A stretch of 9,143 bases of DNA from contig DGHT01000058.1 of assembly GCA_002392765.1 (NCBI GenBank), positions 1-9,143 of the forward strand, in the 5' to 3' direction. Shown piece after piece: positions 1-5,176 of the stretch. The notes below the pieces were generated by a model. That model worked only from the letters and a program-made list of their open reading frames with translations. It did not search any database and had not been told where the DNA came from. The DNA is from Verrucomicrobia bacterium UBA3841. GTDB taxonomy: Bacteria; Verrucomicrobiota; Kiritimatiellia; RFP12; UBA1067. Both the position numbers and the translations under genes were made by a program. Position 1 is the first letter of the stretch. Each line of letters starts with the position of its first letter.

Positions 1-306
1 TCCCCGTCGAATTGCCTCTTGATTGTGTTGGGGGAGGCGGTTGGCGACGAACTGACTTTGGAAGATGCCGATATCGCATGGGGGTACGATTGCGGAGAGT
101 GGGTGTTCTACGAAACGGAAACCGGAATGGTGCGGCATGACGATCCGGACGGAACGCCGCGCGCGTCAAACTCGCTTGCAATCCCAAGACGGCGGATCAG
201 GCCGGAATGGAATATGCTTCGCGTCGTGAAACGGGGCGTAGGCGATATGCACATGGATGTCTGCTGCACGGAGGAGTTCAAGAAGTTCAGCGTCCATATC
301 CGGTAA
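1..306 (+). CDS. 3' end of an unrecognised protein gene (partial)
   Basis: The frame is open from the first base of the window and ends at TAA (304-306), giving about 101 residues of a C-terminal region. A TTG at 19 could be a start, but nothing resembling a ribosome binding site precedes it and the frame is already open upstream, so I treat the gene as truncated by the window edge. The visible part is rich in aromatic and acidic residues (W-G-Y-D-C-G-E-W-V-F-Y near residues 28-38), has a basic P-R-R-R-I-R-P-E-W stretch in the middle and a Cys pair (V-C-C-T-E) near the end. No transmembrane segment is visible. The alternating polar and hydrophobic pattern would suit a beta-rich domain, but I recognise no family. 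It converges on thiF, with about 85 bp between the two stop codons. Confidence 0.5.
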   Translation, partial: SPSNCLLIVLGEAVGDELTLEDADIAWGYDCGEWVFYETETGMVRHDDPDGTPRASNSLAIPRRRIRPEWNMLRVVKRGVGDMHMDVCCTEEFKKFSVHIR

Positions 307-324
307 ACGCTGGAAAGAATGGAC

Positions 325-340
325 GATTATGGGATTATGG
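325..340. repeat. 8-bp perfect tandem duplication
   Basis: GATTATGG occurs twice back to back (325-332 and 333-340) in the convergent gap between the left-edge gene and thiF, immediately before a dispersed hairpin repeat. The match is perfect, but two copies of an 8-mer carry little weight alone. It may mark the edge of the adjacent repeat. Confidence 0.5.
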
Positions 341-341
341 C

Positions 342-387
342 GGCTTTCCCAGTTAGCCGAACGGGCGGGACGCCACGTTCCCCCAGT
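342..387. repeat. Dispersed hairpin repeat, two modules, in a convergent gap
   Basis: The 12-mer GGCTTTCCCAGT (342-353), also found at 1417, 1516 and 7247, is followed by AACGGGCG (360-367), loop GGA, and CGCCACGTT (371-379). The arms pair over 8 bp with one bulged A. The block ends with CGTTCCCCCAGT (376-387), identical to 1502-1513. It is clearly related to the repeat cluster at 1291-1550 but slightly decayed. It lies between two converging stop codons, where a hairpin could serve as a transcript end for both strands. No T-run follows on either strand, so a classical intrinsic terminator is not supported. Confidence 0.75.
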
Positions 388-391
388 GAAG

Positions 392-991
392 CTATGGTTC
401 GACGCCTAGGATGAGAGATACCACGGCGTTCGCCTGCATCGCGGCCGCGATACCCACGCGCGGCGAAACGGGCGCGGCATCCGGCCCGACGGCGGTCGCG
501 CCGTCGCCCACTGCGATCAGACCTTCGCCCATTTTCCTCAAGCGCATCTCGTTCGACCGGCCCCATCCCGCAAGTCCGCTCGCGGTGACAAGCCGTCTGC
601 CCGTTCCCATAAGCGACGAAAGAAACATTGCTTTCGCATCGACGGCGTCGAACGCTTCGACAACAATCGGGCAGTATTCGAACACGCCGCGTATCGATCC
701 GGCGTCCAGTTTCGCGTACGAAACGGAAATGTCCGCCGTCGGCTCGATCCTAAGGAGATTCTCTTTCAGGGCGTCCACCTTCTTCATGCCGATCTGGTCG
801 CGGAAGAAGAACTGTCTGTTCAGATTCGATTCGGACACGACGTCGAAATCGGCGACGACAAGGCGCTTGACGCCGGCGCGCACAAGGTGCATCGCGCAGT
901 TGGAACCGAGACCGCCCGCGCCGGCTATTCCGACGCAGACCGATTCCAGCGCTTTGCGTTCGTTTTGCGAAAGGTACGGGTTTGCCGCCAC
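392..991 (-). CDS. thiF: Short-form ThiF, ThiS adenylyltransferase (E1-like)
   Basis: ThiF activates the C-terminal glycine of the sulfur carrier ThiS by adenylation, so that sulfur can be loaded for thiazole synthesis in the cytoplasm. The 199-residue protein carries the E1-like nucleotide-binding motif G-A-G-G-L-G-S-N (24-31), acidic D48-x-D50, S-N-L-N-R-Q (55-60), the Lys pair 70-71, and D115 with D118/K120. The C-terminal part (G-L-A-G-W-G-R-S-N, then S-P-R-V-G-I-A-A-A) resembles the compact ThiF variety typical of Clostridia rather than the longer E. coli form. The paired Cys-x-x-Cys zinc ligands and the C-terminal extension of the long form are absent. The start is GTG at 989-991, preceded at 7 nt by GGAGG (999-1003), which lies inside the end of thiS. 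An in-frame TGA just upstream fixes the N-terminus. It is adjacent to thiS and in the same orientation. No thiG or thiH is visible in the window. Confidence 0.9.
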   Translation of the reverse strand: MAANPYLSQNERKALESVCVGIAGAGGLGSNCAMHLVRAGVKRLVVADFDVVSESNLNRQFFFRDQIGMKKVDALKENLLRIEPTADISVSYAKLDAGSIRGVFEYCPIVVEAFDAVDAKAMFLSSLMGTGRRLVTASGLAGWGRSNEMRLRKMGEGLIAVGDGATAVGPDAAPVSPRVGIAAAMQANAVVSLILGVEP

Positions 992-994
992 GGT

Positions 995-1195
995 TCAACC
1001 TCCGGCCGCGATTTTAAAGACGTCGAGAACGGCGTCCGGCTTCAGCGCGACCTGACTCAGATCCGACCCCGGCGCGTAGAGTTCGCCGTCGCATTCCACG
1101 ATCGCCCTGCCGCAATCGACGCCGGCTTCCGACAGAAACGCCGCAACCGTTGTCGCGGATGTCTCGACCTGTTTTCCCTGATATGTAATTTTCAT
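995..1195 (-). CDS. thiS: Sulfur carrier protein ThiS
   Basis: A ubiquitin-like sulfur carrier of 66 residues, the normal family length. It begins M-K-I-T-Y-Q-G-K and ends I-A-A-G-G. The C-terminal Gly-Gly is the defining feature: its terminal carboxylate is adenylated by ThiF and converted to a thiocarboxylate that donates sulfur to the thiazole of thiamine. Its stop codon (995-997) is 3 nt from the GTG of thiF, so the two form an operon with ThiS made first. The ATG (1193-1195) has no Shine-Dalgarno sequence, and a TATAAT box ends only 10 nt upstream, so the mRNA should have almost no leader. No TPP riboswitch elements are visible upstream. Another small carrier such as a MoaD-like protein is possible, but the pairing with short-form ThiF favours ThiS. 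Confidence 0.9.
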   Translation of the reverse strand: MKITYQGKQVETSATTVAAFLSEAGVDCGRAIVECDGELYAPGSDLSQVALKPDAVLDVFKIAAGG

Positions 1196-1202
1196 GCCGG
1201 AT

Positions 1203-1236
1203 AATATTATATCAAAAAATCCCGCTCTCCTGACAT
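1203..1236 (-). promoter_or_regulatory. Putative thiSF promoter with extended -10
   Basis: Read on the minus strand, TATAAT (1206-1211) is preceded by TGA, giving the extended -10 form TGnTATAAT within TTTTTTGATATAAT. The -35 region (about 1229-1236) falls in the 23-bp tandem repeat and is poor; GTCAGG and TGTCAG are the nearest options. Ten bases separate the -10 from the thiS ATG, so transcription would begin roughly 2-4 nt before the start codon. The valS and tRNA-Thr promoters share the TTTTGATATAaT/cT core. Confidence 0.6.
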
Positions 1237-1273
1237 AGATATGTTTTATGTCCTGACATAGATATGTTTTATG
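1228..1273. repeat. Perfect 23-bp tandem repeat, two copies, upstream of thiS
   Basis: The unit beginning TCCTGACATAGATATG occurs at 1228-1250 and again at 1251-1273 with no mismatch and no spacer. It is AT-rich, in contrast to the GC-rich hairpin cluster beside it, and the proximal copy overlaps where the thiS -35 should be. It could be a paired protein-binding site or a recent slippage duplication; sequence alone cannot decide. Confidence 0.85.
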
Positions 1274-1416
1274 AAAGAAATTACAACCCCCCGGAGGGTA
1301 GCGCTCCCGCGCGACCGAAGGTAGAGCGGCGAAGCCGCCATCTCCCTAATTCCGCCGCCAAGAGATATCCCCCCAACCGAAGGTTGTCCGCAAAGCGGAT
1401 GCTTTGGCAGGGGTGC

Positions 1417-1451
1417 GGCTTTCCCAGTTAGTGACGGAGCAAGATGCTCCA
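1417..1451. repeat. 35-bp perfect direct repeat, copy 1
   Basis: Identical over 35 bp to 1516-1550. It starts with GGCTTTCCCAGT and ends with the hairpin GGAGCA-AGA-TGCTCC plus A. The flanks differ at once on both sides, so this defines a repeat unit rather than part of a longer duplication. Just upstream (1408-1419) is a degraded palindrome resembling the stem of the valS copy. Confidence 0.9.
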
Positions 1452-1486
1452 TCTCCTTGATAAATTGCATAATTTCACAACTCTCT

Positions 1487-1513
1487 AACGGGCGAGACGC
1501 CCGTTCCCCCAGT
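1487..1513. repeat. Hairpin repeat module with perfect 8-bp stem
   Basis: AACGGGCG (1487-1494), loop AGA, CGCCCGTT (1498-1505), followed by five or more C and CAGT. The segment CGTTCCCCCAGT (1502-1513) is identical to 376-387. The stem here is perfect, whereas the copy at 360-379 carries a bulge. Confidence 0.8.
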
Positions 1514-1515
1514 AT

Positions 1516-1550
1516 GGCTTTCCCAGTTAGTGACGGAGCAAGATGCTCCA
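1516..1550. repeat. 35-bp perfect direct repeat, copy 2
   Basis: Exact second copy of 1417-1451, with 64 bp between the copies. It lies 30 bp beyond the stop codon of the SLC12-type gene on that gene's 3' side, so its hairpin would be in the transcript's 3' untranslated region. Confidence 0.9.
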
Positions 1551-1580
1551 GGAAAGGCGAGGGGCCACCATTAAAGGATA

Positions 1581-3797
1581 TCACGAAAAGATGCGGCCGA
1601 AATCTATGTTCTCGCCGGCGAACACGAACACGGGCAGGCGCGGTTTGAGCGATTTGACGAGTTTGGCCAGATAGTCTCCGTATTTCCCCTGCATTTCCGG
1701 ATCCAGCGGCGACCTGAGCCCTATGAAAGTGATGGCGGCGTCCGATGAATTCATCGTGATGGTTTCGGCGAAGTCGCGCTCGCCCGTTTCTTCCACGACT
1801 CTCGTCCCGGCCTTGAGCCGCACGGCGGAGAGGAACGATTTCATCGTATATTCGGCTTCGTCGCATGTTCTGCGCTTGACTATCATGTTCAGGCGCAGCG
1901 GGCGGTTCTTCAATCTTTCGCCGCGCTGGACGAGGTACGCCAGCGCGAGCATCAGGCCCGCGTTAGAATTGCTGCCTCTCCACCAGATATCGACAAAACC
2001 GTCCGGCATGGCGTTGTCTCCGCCGGGCGTGCCGGCGATTATCACATTCTTTCTCTGCGCAGCGGCGGTTTTCACGGCGTCCGCCAGATATTCCGGAGAG
2101 CCGTCCGACGGAAGGCCGAACATGACCGTGTTCGGTACGAGCGGACCGAATCCATACGTTCTCACGATTTCCGATATTCCGTTCCATACGTCGCGTTCGA
2201 AGAGGAGTTTGGCGATAGCGTCGATGCCGAGGCGGGACGCGGTGCGCACGACCGTCGCCTCGAGCGCGGCGGCTCTGGAAAGGTCTTCGCGCCCCGCCTC
2301 CGGAGGGAGAACGCTCGCGATCGTCACGAAACTCTTCCCGGCCGAGAAATCGCCAGCGAGAACGAGCCTGTCGGGATTCTGCACGGGTAGTTTGGTGAAA
2401 ACGAGAATGTTCGGGCGCCAGTTCCTCTCGATGTTCACCGTTCCCGAATAGCGGCGGATGCTCCTGAGCGCGTAGCGCGCGAGCGAATCGAGAATGCCGG
2501 AGCGCATGTCGCCCCAGCGGACCGAAAGGCGGCGCTTTCTCGTCAAGAAATAGATTCCCGCCTCCACCGCGAGCGCCAGGATTGTCCATCCCGGGCTTAT
2601 CATGAACATTGTCGATACGCAAAGCGCGAAGCCGGCGAACGAAAGCGAGGCCCTTATGCGGAAGGACGGCCTCCAGGAGGGATTCGACATCAGTTCTTCG
2701 AATCCGGCGGCGAAATCGAGAAGGGCGTAGGTGGAGAGATTGAACAAAGTGAGGATAGGGGCGAGTATGTTGATGTCGCCGGCGAGAACGCCCGCCGCGG
2801 CGATGGCGAAGCAGAGCGCGGCGGCGAGGCGCGGGTCGTCGCTCTTGCCGAAGCCGCGTCCCAGGAAGGCGGGCAGGAGCCTGTCGCGGGAAAGCGCCTG
2901 GACGACGCGCGGGGCGACGAGGAAACTACCGATAGCGCTCGAAAGGGTGGCGGCCCACACGCCGAGGAGGACGGGAGTTTTCCATCTGGCGCATTTTTCG
3001 AACACCATGCTGTCGGATACGAGAACGGCGGGGTCGCGCACGAAATGGTCCATGGCGATGGGAATGGCCATGTAGATGGCGTATCCGACCAGAACCGCCG
3101 CTATGGTGCCGCGCGGAATCGACACGGACGGATCCTTGAGGTCGCCCGACATGCCGAGGCCCGAAAGCATTCCGGTGACGGCCGGGAAGAACACGGCGAA
3201 AACGGCCCAGAAACCTATCGAGCCGGGCGCCGCCGCGCCGGGGGCGGGGGCGAGATTCTGCGGCGGTGAGCCGAAAAAGAACGACACGAGAGACGCGACG
3301 ATCGCCGCCATGATGAAATACTGCGTCTTGAGGGCGATGTCCGCAGAAAGGGTCGAGATGATGGAAAGGACTGCCAGGGTCGTGAAACCGATGATCCTCA
3401 CGTCCCACCCGGCGACCGCCGGGATGCCAGAATGGACCAGCGCTTCCGCGAAGCCCGTTATGTAGAACGACACCGCGATCGATTGCGAGAGCGCCAGCGG
3501 GATGCCTAGCGCGGCGCCCGCCTCGGGTCCGAGGGACCGCGACAGCATGAAATACGCGCCGCCGCCTTTCATGCGCATGTTTGTCGCAAGGGCAGATATC
3601 GAAAGGCCGGTGAGGAAGGTTATCGAACTTCCGAGAGTGACTATGATCAGCGATTGCGCCAGACCCGAATGTCCGAGCATCCAGCCGAAGCGCAGATACA
3701 TGACGACGCCGATGATCGTCAGGATGCTGGGAGTGAAAACTCCCTGGAACGTTCCAAAAGAGTATCCTCTTCTTTTTCCCTTCGAGCCGGATCCCAT
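1581..3797 (-). CDS. SLC12-type cation-chloride cotransporter
   Basis: A 738-residue inner-membrane transporter of the APC superfamily, SLC12 (Na-K-Cl / K-Cl cotransporter) branch. After a basic N-terminus (to about residue 12) comes the family opening G-T-F-Q-G-V-F-T-P-S-I-L-T-I-I-G-V (15-31) leading into Y-L-R-F-G-W. Repeated hydrophobic segments follow to about residue 430, consistent with about 12 helices. The strongest signature is F-F-P-A-V-T-G-M-L-S-G and then M-S-G-D-L-K-D-P with S-I-P-R-G-T (about 201-230), the SLC12 helix-6 region. A C-terminal soluble domain of about 300 residues starts around N-W-R-P-N-I-L (about 457), as in animal and archaeal members. The substrates are probably Cl- with K+ and/or Na+, but ion specificity cannot be read here. 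The start ATG has GAGG (3808-3811) 10 nt upstream, overlapping the ispH stop, so the two are probably coupled. A broader amino-acid permease label is possible but less specific. Confidence 0.88.
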   Translation of the reverse strand: MGSGSKGKRRGYSFGTFQGVFTPSILTIIGVVMYLRFGWMLGHSGLAQSLIIVTLGSSITFLTGLSISALATNMRMKGGGAYFMLSRSLGPEAGAALGIPLALSQSIAVSFYITGFAEALVHSGIPAVAGWDVRIIGFTTLAVLSIISTLSADIALKTQYFIMAAIVASLVSFFFGSPPQNLAPAPGAAAPGSIGFWAVFAVFFPAVTGMLSGLGMSGDLKDPSVSIPRGTIAAVLVGYAIYMAIPIAMDHFVRDPAVLVSDSMVFEKCARWKTPVLLGVWAATLSSAIGSFLVAPRVVQALSRDRLLPAFLGRGFGKSDDPRLAAALCFAIAAAGVLAGDINILAPILTLFNLSTYALLDFAAGFEELMSNPSWRPSFRIRASLSFAGFALCVSTMFMISPGWTILALAVEAGIYFLTRKRRLSVRWGDMRSGILDSLARYALRSIRRYSGTVNIERNWRPNILVFTKLPVQNPDRLVLAGDFSAGKSFVTIASVLPPEAGREDLSRAAALEATVVRTASRLGIDAIAKLLFERDVWNGISEIVRTYGFGPLVPNTVMFGLPSDGSPEYLADAVKTAAAQRKNVIIAGTPGGDNAMPDGFVDIWWRGSNSNAGLMLALAYLVQRGERLKNRPLRLNMIVKRRTCDEAEYTMKSFLSAVRLKAGTRVVEETGERDFAETITMNSSDAAITFIGLRSPLDPEMQGKYGDYLAKLVKSLKPRLPVFVFAGENIDFGRIFS

Positions 3798-3809
3798 GAT
3801 CGCAAAACC

Positions 3810-4643
3810 TCAGTTTTTCAAGGTTTCAAGATACGCGACGGCCGCGGAGAGAAATTCCTCCGGCGTGGAAGCGCCGCTGGTTACGCCGAGATGCTCGACT
3901 CCGGAAAAATCCAGAGAGCGCACTTCATCCATGTCCGCCGCGCGGAACGTCTTCGCGCCGAAGATTTCGCAGAGCCGTTTCGTGTTCGACGAGTTTGCGC
4001 TGCCTAGCACGAGCAGCGCGTCGCCGCGGAACGCCTTTACCGCGTCCTGCCGCTCCTTCGTGGCGTTGCACGTCTCGGCGGCCGTCTCGACGGGGAAGCG
4101 TTCAGACAGGATTTCCACGATCCGCTTCACGCTGTCGGAATTCATCGTGGTCTGGCTGACGATGCCGAGCGTCCTGCCGGCGCACGAAGGGTCGTCCGCG
4201 AGGGCCATCGCCTCCGCCGGATCGCCCACTACGACGGCATCCGGGGCTTCGCCGAGGATGCCGATGGTTTCGACATGGTCTTTTTTGCCGATGACGACCA
4301 CTTTCAGCCCCTTGCCGCTGAAGCGCCGCGCGTCGAGATGGACGCGCTCGACGAACGGGCAGGTTGCGTCGATCACGTCAAGACCCTTGCGCCGCGCCGC
4401 GGCGCGGATCCGCGGCGACACGCCGTGCGCCGAAAAGAGAATCTGCGATCCGTCCGGCACTTCGTCGAGCGATTCGACAAACAGGAAGCCTCGCTTCCGG
4501 AGATCCTCTACGACAAGTTCATTGTGCACAAGCTCGTGAAGGCAATAAACATTCCCGCCCCGGAACGGAATTCCGAGGGCGGTTTTTATCGCGTTTCTTA
4601 CTCCCGCGCAGAATCCGTGCGGGACGAGCGTGGTCGTTACCAT
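3810..4643 (-). CDS. ispH: IspH, 4-hydroxy-3-methylbut-2-enyl diphosphate reductase
   Basis: IspH catalyses the last step of the MEP isoprenoid pathway, reducing HMBPP to IPP and DMAPP with a [4Fe-4S] cluster in the cytoplasm. All three cluster cysteines are present: C12 in G-F-C-A-G-V, C95 in D-A-T-C-P-F-V, and C192 in E-T-C-N-A-T-K-E-R-Q. The substrate and proton-relay residues are also visible: H40-N41, H73-G74, H123-x-E125, S-Q-T-T (163-166), S-x-N-S-S-N (215-220) and S-G-A-S-T (256-260). The 277-residue length is normal for the short form without fused domains. The ATG is only 3 nt past the stop of the exported-protein gene and has no Shine-Dalgarno sequence, so translation probably depends on coupling to that gene. 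No other MEP gene is in the window. Confidence 0.96.
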   Translation of the reverse strand: MVTTTLVPHGFCAGVRNAIKTALGIPFRGGNVYCLHELVHNELVVEDLRKRGFLFVESLDEVPDGSQILFSAHGVSPRIRAAARRKGLDVIDATCPFVERVHLDARRFSGKGLKVVVIGKKDHVETIGILGEAPDAVVVGDPAEAMALADDPSCAGRTLGIVSQTTMNSDSVKRIVEILSERFPVETAAETCNATKERQDAVKAFRGDALLVLGSANSSNTKRLCEIFGAKTFRAADMDEVRSLDFSGVEHLGVTSGASTPEEFLSAAVAYLETLKN

Positions 4644-4646
4644 CTG

Positions 4647-5096
4647 CTACTGTACGAGGACTTGCCTTTGTTCGTAATGGCCCGGTTGCCACACGCGTAT
4701 GACGGCTCCGTTGGGCTGGGTCTGCGTGACGTAGCAGCCTTCGACCCATACGCTCTGGGTGGTGTACACCGGCTGGGGCGCAACGACCACTGGCGCGGGC
4801 GGCGGAGTGACGACGACCGGAGCGGGCGGTGTGACGACGACCGGAGCGGGCGTCACGACGACGGACGGGGCGGGATCCAGAATTTCGTTCACGAGCGCGC
4901 CGGCAACCATTCCCCCGACAAACCCGGGCCAGAAATTCCTGCCGCCGCGTCCCCATGCGCTACCGTGATGGTGATGGTGGTGGTGGCCTCCGCCGTAGTA
5001 TCTGCCGTGACCGCCATGGTGTCCGCGTGCGTATGTCGGGCTGGCGCAAAAGACCGCTGCAACCGCCACAAGTGCCATTATTTTTATTTTGTTCAT
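4647..5096 (-). CDS. Small exported His/Pro-rich protein with glycine zipper
   Basis: A 149-residue protein I cannot assign to a named family. The chosen ATG (5094-5096) has an excellent AGGAGG 5 nt upstream; a longer frame from 5153 would put a basic stretch before the signal peptide and is unlikely. Residues 1-23 form a signal peptide (K-I-K, hydrophobic core, cleavage probably after T-Y-A). C17 follows Phe and does not make a good lipobox. Next comes a Gly/His-rich segment with seven consecutive His (38-44), a glycine-zipper stretch G-F-V-G-G-M-V-A-G-A-L-V (58-69) that could insert into or pack at a membrane, and four P-A-P-x-V-V-V repeats (75-107) as a probable extended linker. A C-terminal module ends V-W-Q-P-G-H-Y-E (135-142), like the W-x-P-G-H-[YW] motif of small envelope proteins. 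Metal binding by the His run is plausible. It sits between ruvA and ispH. Confidence 0.8.
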   Translation of the reverse strand: MNKIKIMALVAVAAVFCASPTYARGHHGGHGRYYGGGHHHHHHHGSAWGRGGRNFWPGFVGGMVAGALVNEILDPAPSVVVTPAPVVVTPPAPVVVTPPPAPVVVAPQPVYTTQSVWVEGCYVTQTQPNGAVIRVWQPGHYEQRQVLVQ

Positions 5097-5152
5097 GTTT
5101 TCCTCCTTTTTTCTCCGCGCTTTTCGGCGGTTATGTCTGTCTAGGAAACACA

Positions 5153-5163
5153 ACAGCCGCTGT
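5153..5163. promoter_or_regulatory. 11-bp dyad in the ruvA / exported-protein gap
   Basis: ACAGC-C-GCTGT is a perfect dyad in the 80-bp gap between the ruvA stop and the exported-protein start. With a one-base centre it cannot form a stable RNA hairpin, so a protein-binding site is more likely than a terminator. I see no convincing -10 box downstream of it on the minus strand. A second weak pairing, CCGC with GCGG at about 5115-5130, lies just ahead of the ribosome binding site. Confidence 0.3.
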
Positions 5164-5176
5164 CTGACAAAAAAGT

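Larger units (their letters stand above)
1291..1550. repeat. Cluster of short triloop hairpins between thiS and the SLC12 gene
   Basis: This gene-free stretch is a chain of small palindromes, nearly all with three-base loops. They are GCGGC-GAA-GCCGC (1326-1338), AACC-GAA-GGTT (1375-1385), TCCGC-AAA-GCGGA (1387-1399), GGAGCA-AGA-TGCTCC (1436-1450), AACGGGCG-AGA-CGCCCGTT (1487-1505) and GGAGCA-AGA-TGCTCC again (1535-1549). The last three are linked by TTTCCCAGT or TTCCCCCAGT modules. Stem sequences differ while pairing is kept. Downstream of the transporter stop (1581) they could stabilise the operon's 3' end, but none is followed by a U-tract. I see no coding potential: the minus-strand frame open across here reads repeat sequence and has no start signal. 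Confidence 0.8.

Noticed and set aside
342..387. Intrinsic terminator between the left-edge gene and thiF
   Set aside because: The hairpin is good, but no T-run follows it on either strand.
1196..1300. TPP riboswitch upstream of thiS
   Set aside because: No conserved THI-box sequences are visible, and the promoter sits almost on the start codon, leaving no room for a leader RNA.
1417..1550. Possible CRISPR array
   Set aside because: Only two 35-bp copies, a 64-bp interval that itself contains a related repeat module, internal hairpins unlike a CRISPR repeat, and no cas genes nearby.
1246..1866. 206-codon minus-strand open frame across the repeat cluster
   Set aside because: Half of it runs through the repeats and half overlaps the C-terminus of the SLC12 gene in another frame. 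It has no ribosome binding site, and the peptide is repeat-derived (L-T-G-K-A twice).
3502..4539. 345-codon plus-strand open frame opposite ispH and the SLC12 gene
   Set aside because: It spans two well-supported genes on the other strand and shows only low-complexity Ser/Arg/Pro sequence.
4780..4870. DNA repeats in the exported-protein gene as a separate repeat element
   Set aside because: The repetition follows codons for the P-A-P-x-V-V-V repeats and lies wholly within the reading frame, so it is protein repetition rather than a mobile or dispersed repeat.
4647..5153. Longer exported protein starting at 5153, or a lipoprotein using C17
   Set aside because: The upstream start adds a highly basic stretch ahead of the signal peptide and lacks the AGGAGG that precedes the 5096 start. 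Phe before C17 does not fit a lipobox.
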